Assembly (NCBI RefSeq): GCF_037975245.1
Contig: NC_092578.1
Span: forward strand, 13,744,321-13,808,320
DNA from: Apostichopus japonicus
Lineage: Eukaryota > Echinodermata > Holothuroidea > Aspidochirotida > Stichopodidae
Length of the DNA stretch: 64,000 nt
Direction of reading: 5' to 3'
Shown: positions 53,858 to 64,000 of the stretch, one piece after another
How the letters are laid out: each line of letters begins with the position of its first letter
Numbering within the stretch: the stretch's first letter is position 1
Translations under genes and position numbers: made by a program
The notes under the pieces: model-generated
What the model was told of the DNA's origin: nothing
Databases searched by the model: none
What the model saw: the letters and a program-made list of their open reading frames with translations, nothing else

Positions 53858-56699
53858 GCAAACGTTCATGGTTACGGCTATAAATGCTCCCAACCTAAGC
53901 TAACTTGTGTGCATGTGTATCGATCTCTTTCCACCGCCAACTCTCTCTTCTCATCCACCCTCCCCCATCCCACCCTGGAGGTATACTGGACCATATAAAA
54001 TTAATTACAGTATATTATCAATATCAAAATGTAAGTGATCAGACGCCTGTCAATACAAGGAGTTGTTCTATGCTTGGATGAGATGGCAGCCAGGCAGAAT
54101 CATATGACTGAATACCAGAATATAATCACTTCATTTATCACTTTTAATTGGCGTATGCTACCGTGGGTGTGCACATCTGAGTGTGCACTAAAGAAATTGA
54201 ACATATGCAACATATACATGCATTAGACTTTGAAACTGAATTTGATTTTACCCGCCTTATTGAAGGAGTAGGTGTACTTTGCACAACAGAGATATGTATG
54301 GCGACTAGAGTGGTAAGTACTCTACTCCTGACTTAAGAACCAACTGTGAAAACTTGTTTGTATTTATTTTAGTGCTCCACTCAAATAGTGTCATAGTTGT
54401 CCCTGAAAAGTGCCGTGAAAAAGCAAACCTCCCTCCTCCCGGCCAACCACCTTCCCACACACACTTACAATTGGGTAATACTTTCCATATTAGTATGTGC
54501 ATGCAGTTCTCAGTTTAATGTTAATGTTGCAAAGTGGGTAGTAGCCTATTTTACTATTTTTAAATGTTATTTATAAGCCCAGAACATCATTTCCGTCATC
54601 CCATGTTATTCTGGCATGTGGATCCATCGTTAGAGATACAGTTTTACGTAAAATGAGGTGGTTATATTTTTTTCATTAGGCTTTAGTCATAACGCATTCG
54701 AAAGGACAGCCGTAGCCGGTCTAAGGGTCTAGGTTTACTATATCCATGGTCCAGTGAATAACAATACAACAGCTGAGCAGACGACACTAGTAAAGTAATA
54801 AGATTCCTATGTAATTTCTTCTACTATCGCTTCCTAAGAATTACCTGTGAAACTACGATATCACAATTTCGAGTGATTAATGTCAACTTTATCACTTTAG
54901 TTATGTCAAATACGTAGTGTTTGTATTACTCGCCGGTACTTTCTTGCCGTACAAACAAAGCGTCACCACTAGGACGGATGGCTTCAGTATATGTCGCATG
55001 ACGTCGTTCTCCCTACTTCAATTTCTATGGTGTGCACGCAGCATGTTATTATTTTTTAACCCTGTCGTCTGCATTTTGAGCAAGTGCATTATGGTAAATT
55101 AAAGATGATGGCGCTCTTGTTTAATATTATCTAGAGTTCCTTTAATATTAGTCAGAGCCGAATAAAGATACGGCTGTGATTTTATCGCGGGTTGCAATGT
55201 CAGAGTTTCAACTAAGATATCTTAGTTCACGAAATAAATGAGAAGCGTGAGTACGTGTATGTCAGAGACAGTTCACTATACAAATATACAGATTTCAATT
55301 AAAGTATTTATTTAAAAAATTGATACCGTCATAATTATGTATACCGGTACAGTTCATTATTATTATCACTGGTTTGTATCGTGAATAGCTCAGTTAAGTT
55401 TAAGAATAGCTCAATTAAGTTGACGAGATTATTAGAATATATCATAAATGTAATTAGAAAAAGTGCTCATCCTTGGATTAATTATTCTAAACTTATAAAT
55501 ATCGAACCCAATGATAAAGAAACAATTCACACGTCTGAAATTTGCTCATCCTGGAATTAGTTTTAATACGGTGTGTGTTTGGGCCGGTGATGGTGTGGTT
55601 TGGTACTGGACATCATAAGCGTACAGAGCGGGGCTGCGACACTTTGTATAGATAGACGTCATATGTCACGTGATCATTTGAAAAATCCTTCTCTCCGTTT
55701 GCTCGAACAATAAAACACAGCATTATCGGTAATATTGCATTCCAAACTTCACACCTAGGCAACCGTAAAGCCAATCCTGATGGCAACGCGAATCTGGCAT
55801 ACACTGCTTATTATCAAAGGTAGGAGTTGATTCCACCAAAGGCCCATACGTTGTATTAAAAAACACTATAGTCTATTATTCAACTCTTCGTGTTTAATTT
55901 TTGCATTTCCAGAAGATTCTGGCGATTTTAACCATCCATATTGGCAAGCATAAGGTATCTTTCAATCTTCGTAACACTATATGGTAGCATACGCCCATTA
56001 AAAGCCCCATTGACTTACAAATAAATCACAAAAGTAATGTGGCCTCTAAGTCTAGAGCCTCTGTCTGTGGCCTCTAAGTCTGTGGCCTCTAAGTTCTCAC
56101 TATAGCTAAACGCTACCCATCACTGGATAGCTGACAAGTTGGCCTTTCATGGCACCATCAATTTTTCCGTATCATGACCGCGCAGATTTTTTGCTATCAG
56201 AGTCTGAAGTTTTCGTCACTTGTAAACAAACCTCTTCACTAAGTAGTAAACAATTTTCGTTCGCTGCTCCTGGGAGGCCTAAAGGGGTAAAAAATTGCCT
56301 CAATTGAGCCCTTTTTTGCACCACATTTACTTCCATTCATACTCTTCAACAAGCAAGCTACAAATAACCACATCCTGATTGATAACATATCAAGAAAGAT
56401 GTTCTCCTACTGCATTTTGGCACTTTTCCTGAAGGAGAACATCCTGGCGGATTGATATAGACTATATAATAGGAGTATGCTACCCTATAACTGCACCACT
56501 CCTCTTTCATTGATGTTTATGACTATTCTGACGCTAACTACGTGGTGGTCATTTCCAGAGAGGCCAGTTCTGGAATATATATCATGGAGAGAGGATGTTT
56601 GCAGTGTCCTGAAAGTATCGCGATACCAGCCTAAGAGACTGTCGCAGGTAAAGGTACATTTCAAGGGTATTGGTAATTATTATGCAGGCGTGGATTCGA

Positions 56700-56868
56700 C
56701 GAGGTAGATGCCAATGGTGGTTGGTCGATATCTGGTGAGGTAGATGTGAAGGGTGGATGGTCGATATCGGGTGAGATAGATGTAAAGGGTAACGGGTCGA
56801 TATCGGGTAAGGTCGATCCTCAAGGTGGTTGGTCGATATCGGGTGAGGAAGATGTAGAGGGTGGTTGA
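56700..56868 (+). repeat. 36-bp minisatellite, convergent spacer 2
   Basis: Four to five units with GGTCGATATCGGGTGAG cores, longer than the tract at 47,413. Confidence 0.85.
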
Positions 56869-58222
56869 TTGATTTCGGGGTAGATATAAAGTTCAGTGTT
56901 ATTTGGTCTTGGTACATTTCCTCCTACTCTCGGTCAATTACTAAGACAAATTTAGTGCTCCCAATCGCCCTCAGCGTAAAGCGGGGTGAAGGTACCGACT
57001 AACCGTCTTGGTGAAATACAAACTATAGCAGCTGGACCAAGTGAGGAAATGACTACAATTCTATATTATGTACGTCTGGGGCAGCTTGGAGAGTGCTGTG
57101 ATGCCCATAGGTGCCACCTTGTGCCATGCCGAGGACATATGAGGACAAGTGAAAGTTCAGTGAAATCTTGATAATGCGGGTGATTTACGAGATACTCAAC
57201 TATGACTTCTTTGACAGTTTCAGCCGACATGTACAAAGCGATACCACGAATGCATTAAACATATCACAGAGAACTGACAGTTGTCGTCACCTGGGAGATG
57301 TACGATATAACGAAGTGTGCCGAGTTTGCGCGATCTAAAGGGAAATCCTCGTTCTTGTATGGCTTCACAAATTTCTCGCGGCGTAGAAGCCATTGGCATC
57401 TACCTTATCGAAATAATACACACCGGTTCTCCTACTGCATTTTGTCACTTTTCATGAAGGAGAACAATCGGGCGGATTGATATAGACTCTAGTAGGAGTA
57501 TGCCACCTCATGTCTATCATATTCGATGATTTACACCGGAACTTTCCCTCTAGCACCATCGATTTTCTGAACCACCAGCTACCTTAGAAATAATATGAAT
57601 CACATTTAAAACCCAAGGAGAACAACTTTAGGGTATAACACCTGACAAAATTTAGACTAAAAATAAAGCTTCAGATACTGCATCAACCAGCTTTGATTAA
57701 CTTTGTTACTTTCTTTTTGAATAGCCGAGATTCATTAATTTTAATGTAAAGGTAATAAAAGTTGATTAAATATCAAATAGATTCGATAATTAAAATAAGT
57801 AAGTGAGGTGATTATATTCTTATATTCAGTCAGATGATTCTGCCTGCCATCTCATCCAGTCATAAAACAACTCCTTGTATTGACAGGAGTCTGTTCACTT
57901 ACATTTTGATATTGATAATATACTGTAATTGATTTTATATGGTACGGTATACCTGCAGGGTGGGATGGGGAGGGTGGAGGGGTGGAGAGAGGTGGCGGTG
58001 GAGACAGATCGATACACACACAAGTTAGCTTAGTCTGTGAGAATTTTAGCCGTGACCATGAACGTTTGTTTTTATCACTGTAATCAATATTGATAATGTT
58101 ATGAGAACCATGCACATATTGCAGTCAAAACTTTAGCCCCCCCAAAAAAAATAACAAAAAAGCTGAAGTCCCCTTATTTGTCTGTGTTATGATAACTCAA
58201 ATAATTTCGCACTTTGTAGAAC

Positions 58223-59429
58223 CTAGCAAATACCTTCATTGACACAAGGAAACTTTAAACCAATACCAAACGACCCCTTTTGCATCTCTCCAGCAACAAT
58301 TGTCGTGTGATCCCCGTCTAAGGCGATATATTCCTTTAACTCTGTTGATATTTCTAGAATCTCGAACGAGGCTTCACAGCTGACGGCGTCGCTTGCATGT
58401 GTCCAATACTGACACACGTTCGATCCAGCCTCTGTTAATTCTACCCGATATCGGTCCCACACGCTACAGAAGTCGACATCGCAGCTACATTCATGTAAGT
58501 TTTCACACACCGAAAAATCAGGCGGTGTTTGCGATAAACTTAATTCCTGAGTGTAATCTTCGAACGCTCGAAGATTGTAGTCATTCGGCTCGTGACAACC
58601 ACCCGAAATCTGTCCCTCCATTTTGAGTTTAAAATCGCCGTGTTGAAAATCGATGGAAACATGCGTTTCATTTCTGTTGTGTACAAGTCTCTCTGCTTGT
58701 ATTTTGTTAGTTATGGCAACATTTGGGTCGAAATAGACGCTGTCTGTTGACGTATATCGAGGTAGAAACAATGACAGCTGACCTGGTTGATCAGGTTCAG
58801 AACTTAAGAAAGGAAAAATGAAAGCGAATGCCTCAGAATCTAATGCAACGTCACAATCAGGATCCGAGGATGACTCATCACGAAGAACGGCCGACACTGT
58901 CCCGTAAGCAATCACAACGACATGCTGGTCCTCACAGACAAGGTCTTTACAGGAATGATAAGATGGCAGGAAAAACTTCACGTCTAAAAGGATGATAAGA
59001 GATGATTCCATTTTGATTTACAATTTTTACATATGAATGTTACAGACCAATTGCAAACAAAATCCGATGATGCATGTTGTACTTTGATAACACATGTATT
59101 TCCCCCCAAAAATGGGCCTTTAAACAACAGAAGCTAAAAAGTGAAAACGGCTGGGTCACACAGTCTGGCACACATATTATTAGATCAACTCTTAAAGAAG
59201 CAAAATCTATTAATAAATTCGGGATTCATCCTTCACTTATAAACTATTTACCACTTTTCTCTGAATTGATCTCATCAATCCTGGATTGAAGTTTGCTTCG
59301 ATTTACAGGAATAAATACGATCCAGCCATCGAACTCTTCCTGAGAAAGGTCAACAGTTATAATTTCAGCCTCGTCACCCCATTCCACCACAGCTAAGAGG
59401 CAACAGAGTAGATACAACTTTGGAGACAT
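58223..59429 (-). CDS. Array copy 4: secreted Cys-rich protein, unknown family
   Basis: Exon 1 complement(59252-59429), exon 2 complement(58223-58983); 939 nt, 312 residues, intact. Minus-subtype markers as in copy 2 (MSPK, GDEA, LRAFEDY, SCEASF, VNEG). Private changes: SSSDPDC, SEAFAFIF, STDSVYF, HECSCDVDFC (Ile to Ser between two Cys) and RVELTE. All 12 exon-2 cysteines and both sequons are kept. It shares GSFG with copies 3 and 5 rather than GLFG of copies 1 and 2. Function unknown. GATAAA replaces AATAAA in the 3' flank. Confidence 0.85.
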
Positions 59430-62313
59430 GTTGCGACTAGGAACGGAGAAGGCCAGTACAATAATGTAATTCTCTTACTTTGCGTGTATTTGATGTCACG
59501 GGTAACTTGATGTTTAGTTAGATTTTGAAAATATTTGCTGGTATTTGACTAATATGAAAAATATTTAATTTGAAGATGTAACCAACTTATTCTCATCAAA
59601 TTTTCAAAGATTCGAAATGGACGGTCACAGTTTAAATGGACGTTGCTACTTTATTATTGATTTGCCGAGATTCATTAATTTTAATGTAGAGACACATTAA
59701 AAATTAATTCGATATTTAAATATATTCGATAATCAAAACAGGAAAACAATGTCATTAGTTTCTAATATGCAGTGTGACTATCTTGTCTATACCGACGCAT
59801 GTAGTCATAACTTTCTTGTATTCGACTAATCACATTGTCCATATCCAAGTAGTTTGATATTGGAAAAAAATGCTGTGGTTGGTCAATATCGGGTGAGGTA
59901 AGATACCAATGGTGGTTGGTCGATATCGGGTGAGGTCGGATGCCATGGTAGTTTGTCGATATCGGGTGAGATAGATGTAATGGGTAGCTGGTCGATATCG
60001 GGTAAGGTAGATCCCAAGGAGATGTAGAGGGTGGTTGATTGATTTTGGGGGAGATAATGTGAAGCGTTATTTGGTCTTGGTACATTTTCTCCCTCTCTCG
60101 GTCCAAAAGGAAATCCTTCTTCTCGTTCTTGTATGGAGTTTCAAAAATTTCTCGAGTTGTGCTCTTCTGGAACTGTTGTTATCCACCCTCTCCCTTTTTA
60201 ATAACTTATTCGTTTTTTCACTCCCTTACTTCGTTGTTGTACTTGAACTGTTATTGACATAAAAACCACTTCTCGACTTTTCGTTCGGAAATAGAGCAAG
60301 CAAACCTTATTTTATACCTGGTTTGGTTATTACTTCATCTTAGCACCTGGCCTAATATGAAATGAACTTTCTATGCATTAGTTTTATTCATTTGACCAGG
60401 ATAATGAGTGAGAAACTTTCTCCTACATCATAGACAGACCGGGGTTACTTCCTGGCCTCTCGCTCCACCATGTGTTGCGCGCATTTCTCAGTTGTTTTAG
60501 AAGCTGCTTAACGTATGCTCTTCACCTGTGTCGAGTGTCGCCTATAATCCTTGTTGTATCAGTTCTTGATGCTTTGTAGACACCTTTTCTACTCTTTTGC
60601 AGATGAGACCCATTTGGTGGAAGCGGCAGTAGCTTTGCGACCATAGTAAACCTCAAATCCCGATTTCCAAGCCTTTGGCAAGCTCTTCTTTAGGATCAGT
60701 ATCATCTACCACCTCTCATTTAGCGGCAACGAATGCAAACCCTTTCCTCATAAATCCATCCGTATCCTCATTCTATTTGTATCACCAACCTGCATCCCCC
60801 CCCTCCCTCTCTCTCTCTCCCACCCGCCCCTTTTTAACGGCACAACCTTACCACAACTTCATACTTTAGTCACCTCTTAGCTGATTCTTTTGAATCAGCT
60901 AAGATTCGGTTGATTCATCTCCACGCCCCAAATTGGTACAATTCAGGCCATTTGGGCCAAATAAATAATTCGGCCACATATAGTTCCGAAGACCTGGTGT
61001 CAATGCGGGTTTTTCGAATTTGAAACTGGGTTCTACGACAATGGCTATACCAATATTGAAAATTGTAAAGAAAAGAAAATTACTTTGAAAGAAAAAGTGA
61101 TTTGTTTATTACATCACAACAAATTTGCAAAGATGATGATACATGCACTGATCAATATTTGGCAAACTCTGTTTGTTATGCAGCAATATAATCTCACGTT
61201 TCTTGTTTTGACACGAAATAGGTTATTCGGCAAGGAATCACAACTCAACTTTGAGTTCTGGTTCGTTACATTATCAGTCGTATTACATTGTCGATGGTTA
61301 TTACATTATCAGTCACAATATTTGCTCCATGTTAAACCTCACTGAACCCTTTTAGCTCCATAGATAGAACAATTTGGTTACATCACTTGTATTTACGTTA
61401 ATTCCAGTTAATATTCAGAGCACACATAGCGGTTGTGTTGGTTGACACAGGTATTAACATTTTGCGATATAACATTTCTCGTTAATATTTTTGATGTCAT
61501 TTTGCGTCAAACAGTTATTACCTGTGACTCGTTAAAGGATTATTACATTTAACGTCAAAGCTATCACATTTTCCGTTAAGATTACATTTTTTCGGAGAAA
61601 ATGATTACTTATCTGGTTAATATTACATTTTGCGTCAATTATTACATTTTGCGGCGCAACAGTTCGCACTCCATGCTTTCCTTCTTTGTCCAAGACGATG
61701 TTATGGTATGTATCACTGTTGGCATTCCTTCGAATTTCAAAGGTGCGGGGGATCTCACCAGAACGCCATTCCATAAGGGTTACATTTTTTGTGCAATTCG
61801 TCACAGCCCCCTCCCCCGAATAAAATTAGGCCCCTACGCCCATTCTGGACATTACAATAGCAAGTCTTTTTTAAATATCAAACTACTTGGATATGGACAA
61901 CGTAACATGATAAGTCGAAAACAATAAATTTATGACTACATGCGTCGGTATGGACAGGACAGTCTCATTGCTTATTATAAGATAATTACATTGTTTGCCC
62001 ATTTTAATTATCGAATATATTTAAATATCTAATTAATTTTGATAGTTTCCTGACATTAAAATTAATGAATCTCGGCAAATCAATAAGAAAGTGGCAACGT
62101 GCAATTGAACTGTGACCGTCCATTTCGAATCTTTGAAAGATTGATGAGAATAAGCTAGGTTACATCTTCAAATTAAATATTATTTATATTAGACCCATAT
62201 ACCAGCAAATCTTTTCAAAATCTAACCATACATTAAGTTAAACTTGAAATCAAATACACGCAAAGTAAGAGGATGACATTATTGTACTGGCCATCTCCGT
62301 TTCTAGTCGCAAG
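59430..62313. other. Divergent spacer between copies 4 and 5
   Basis: Second copy of the 49.8-52.5 kb spacer, with the same minisatellite (59,877-60,035), decayed relic, hairpin, TTACATTTTGCG block and transposon-end relic (61,802-61,841). It contains segments absent from the first spacer (about 60,966-61,010 and 61,180-61,330). No intact gene. Confidence 0.75.
59877..60035 (+). repeat. 36-bp minisatellite, divergent spacer 2
   Basis: Same units as 50,279-50,442, with two or three small indels that break the open frame. Confidence 0.85.
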
Positions 62314-63520
62314 ATGTTTCCAAAGTTGTATCTACTCTGTTGCCTCTTAGCTGTGGTGGAATGGAGTGTCGAGGCTGAAATTATAACTGTTGACCTTTCT
62401 CAGGAAGTGTTCGATGGCTGGAGCGTATTTATTCCTGTAAATCGAAGCAAACTTCAATCCAGGATTGATGAGATAACTTCAGAGAAAAGTGGTAAGTAGT
62501 TTTTAAGTATAAAGGCTAAATCCCAAATGTGTATATAGGTTAGCTTCTTTAAGAGTTGATCTAATGATATGTGTGATAGACTGTGTGACCTAGCCGTTTT
62601 CACTATATAGCCTCTGTGTTTCAAGGGCTCATTTTCGCGGCAAATACATGTGTTATCAAAGTACAACATGCATCATCGGACTTTGTTTGCAAGTGGTCTG
62701 TAACATTCATATGTAAAAATTGTAAATCAAAATGGACTCATCTCTTATCATCCTTTTAGACGTGAAGTTTTTCCTGCCATCTTATAATTCCTGTAAAGAC
62801 CATGTCTGTGAGGACCAGCATGTCGTTGTGATTGCTTACGGGATATTGTCGGCCGTTCTTCGTGATGAGTCATCCTTAGATCCTGATTGTGACGTTGCAT
62901 TAGATTCGGATGCATTCTCTTTCATGTTTCCTTTCTTAAGCTCTGAACCTGATCAACCAGGTCAGCTGTCATTGTTTCTATCTCGATACACGTCAACAGA
63001 GGGCGTCTATTTCGACCCAAATGTTGCCATAACTAACAAAATACAAGCAGAGAGACTTGTACACAACAGAAATGAAACGCATGTTTCCATCGATTTTCAA
63101 CACGGCGACTTTAAGCTCAAAATGGAGGGACAGATATCGGGTGGTTGTCACGAGCCGAATGACTACAATCTCCAAGCGTTGGAAGATTACACCCAGGAAT
63201 TAAGTTTATCGCAAACACCGCCTGATTTTTCGGTGTGTGATAACTTACATGAATGTATCTGCGATGTCGACTTCTGTAGCGTGTGGGACCGATATCGGGA
63301 AGAATTAACAGAGGCTGGATCGAACGTGTGTCAGTATTGGACACATGCAAGCGACGCCGTCAACTGTGAAGCCTCGTTCGAGATTCTAGAAATATCAACA
63401 GAATTAAAGGAATATATCGCTTTAGACGAGGATCACACGACAATTGTTGCTGGAGAGATGCAAAAGGGGTCGTTTGGTATTGGTTTAAAGTTTCCATGTG
63501 TCAATCAGGGTATTTGCTAG
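62314..63520 (+). CDS. Array copy 5: secreted Cys-rich protein, unknown family
   Basis: Exon 1 62314-62491, exon 2 62760-63520; 939 nt, 312 residues. Exon 1 gives the same protein as copy 3. Exon 2 differs from copy 3 by SYNSC for SYHSC and ILSAV for IVSAV; the remaining protein sequence appears identical. Same signal peptide, 12 exon-2 cysteines, two sequons and AATAAA (63644-63649). Flanks also match copy 3 closely, including the intron, so copies 3 and 5 are the youngest pair or have been homogenised by gene conversion. Confidence 0.87.
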
Positions 63521-64000
63521 GTTCTACAAAGAACGGAGATTGTTGAGTTAGCATAACACAGACAAATAAGGGGACTTCGGGGTTTTTTGGGTATAAATTT
63601 TGACTGCAATATGTGGTTCCATTATCAATATTGCTTAAAGTGAAATAAAGCAAACGTTCATGGTTACGGCTATAAATGCTCCCAACCTAAGCTAACTTGT
63701 GTGCATGTGTATCGATATCTTTCCACCGCCAACTCTCTCTTCTCATCCACCCTCCCCCATCCCACCCTGGAGGTATACTGGACCATATAAAATTAATTAC
63801 AGTATATTATCAATATCAAAATGTAAGTGATCAGACGCCTGTCAATACAAGGAGTTGTTCTATGCTTGGATGAGATGGCAGCCAGGCAGAATCATATGAC
63901 TGAATACCAGAATATAATCACTTCATTTATCACTTTTAATTGGCGTATGCTACCGTGGGTGTGCACATCTGAGTGTGCACTAAAGAAATTGAACATATGC
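63521..64000 (+). other. 3' flank of copy 5, running off the window
   Basis: Nearly identical to 53,729-54,210 downstream of copy 3, including AATAAA at 63644. The array therefore probably continues beyond the window. Confidence 0.8.

Larger units (their letters stand above)
53729..58222. other. Convergent spacer between copies 3 and 4
   Basis: Same layout as 44.5-48.6 kb: inverted 3' flanks, the CAGAGCCGAATAAAGATACGG block at ~55,155 (unoccupied counterpart of the P-like insertion site), a 36-bp minisatellite at 56,700-56,868, and CTCTGTCTGTGGC short repeats near 56,060. No supported gene. Confidence 0.7.

Overview
This is eukaryotic (animal) genomic DNA: intron-rich, AT-rich and full of simple repeats, minisatellites and small DNA transposons. 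It has two gene regions. The first is a 20-exon part of a RECK orthologue. Together with echinoderm/hemichordate-like repeat texture this suggests a marine invertebrate deuterostome, most likely an echinoderm (possibly a sea cucumber). The species call is an inference and is weak.

Region 1 (1-31.8 kb, + strand): the 3' part of RECK (reversion-inducing cysteine-rich protein with Kazal motifs). Twenty exons with GT/AG borders and matching phases join into 2,577 nt (858 codons plus stop). They start inside the second N-terminal cysteine repeat (about human residue 120) and end at the C-terminus, so the first exons lie upstream of the window. Introns hold (TA)n tracts, several minisatellites, a nuclear-receptor-half-site-rich repeat, a 935-bp and a 376-bp transposon each with 8-bp target-site duplications (TSDs), and a tRNA-derived SINE with a 13-bp TSD.

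Region 2 (31.8-35.45 kb): RECK 3' flank with a polyadenylation signal, then intergenic sequence with no supported gene.

Region 3 (35,459-42,025): a complete P-element-superfamily transposon (32-bp perfect terminal inverted repeats, 8-bp TSD, internal inverted repeat). It carries minus-strand exons for a THAP zinc finger and the P-transposase helix-turn-helix, but no recognisable catalytic domain. Two smaller transposons, each with its own 8-bp TSD, and a SINE-like sequence are nested in it.

Region 4 (42.0-64 kb, running off the end): an array of five copies of an unrecognised two-exon gene for a secreted 312-residue, cysteine-rich protein, in strand order + - + - +. Plus and minus copies form two subtypes, so the duplicated unit is a pair (about 9.2-9.8 kb), not a single gene. 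Copy 1 has a 1-nt frameshift; the other four are intact. The 2-kb arms are inverted repeats, separated by spacers with hairpins, a 36-bp minisatellite and transposon relics. This lineage-specific secreted-protein array, with a P element at its left edge, is the most novel part of the window.
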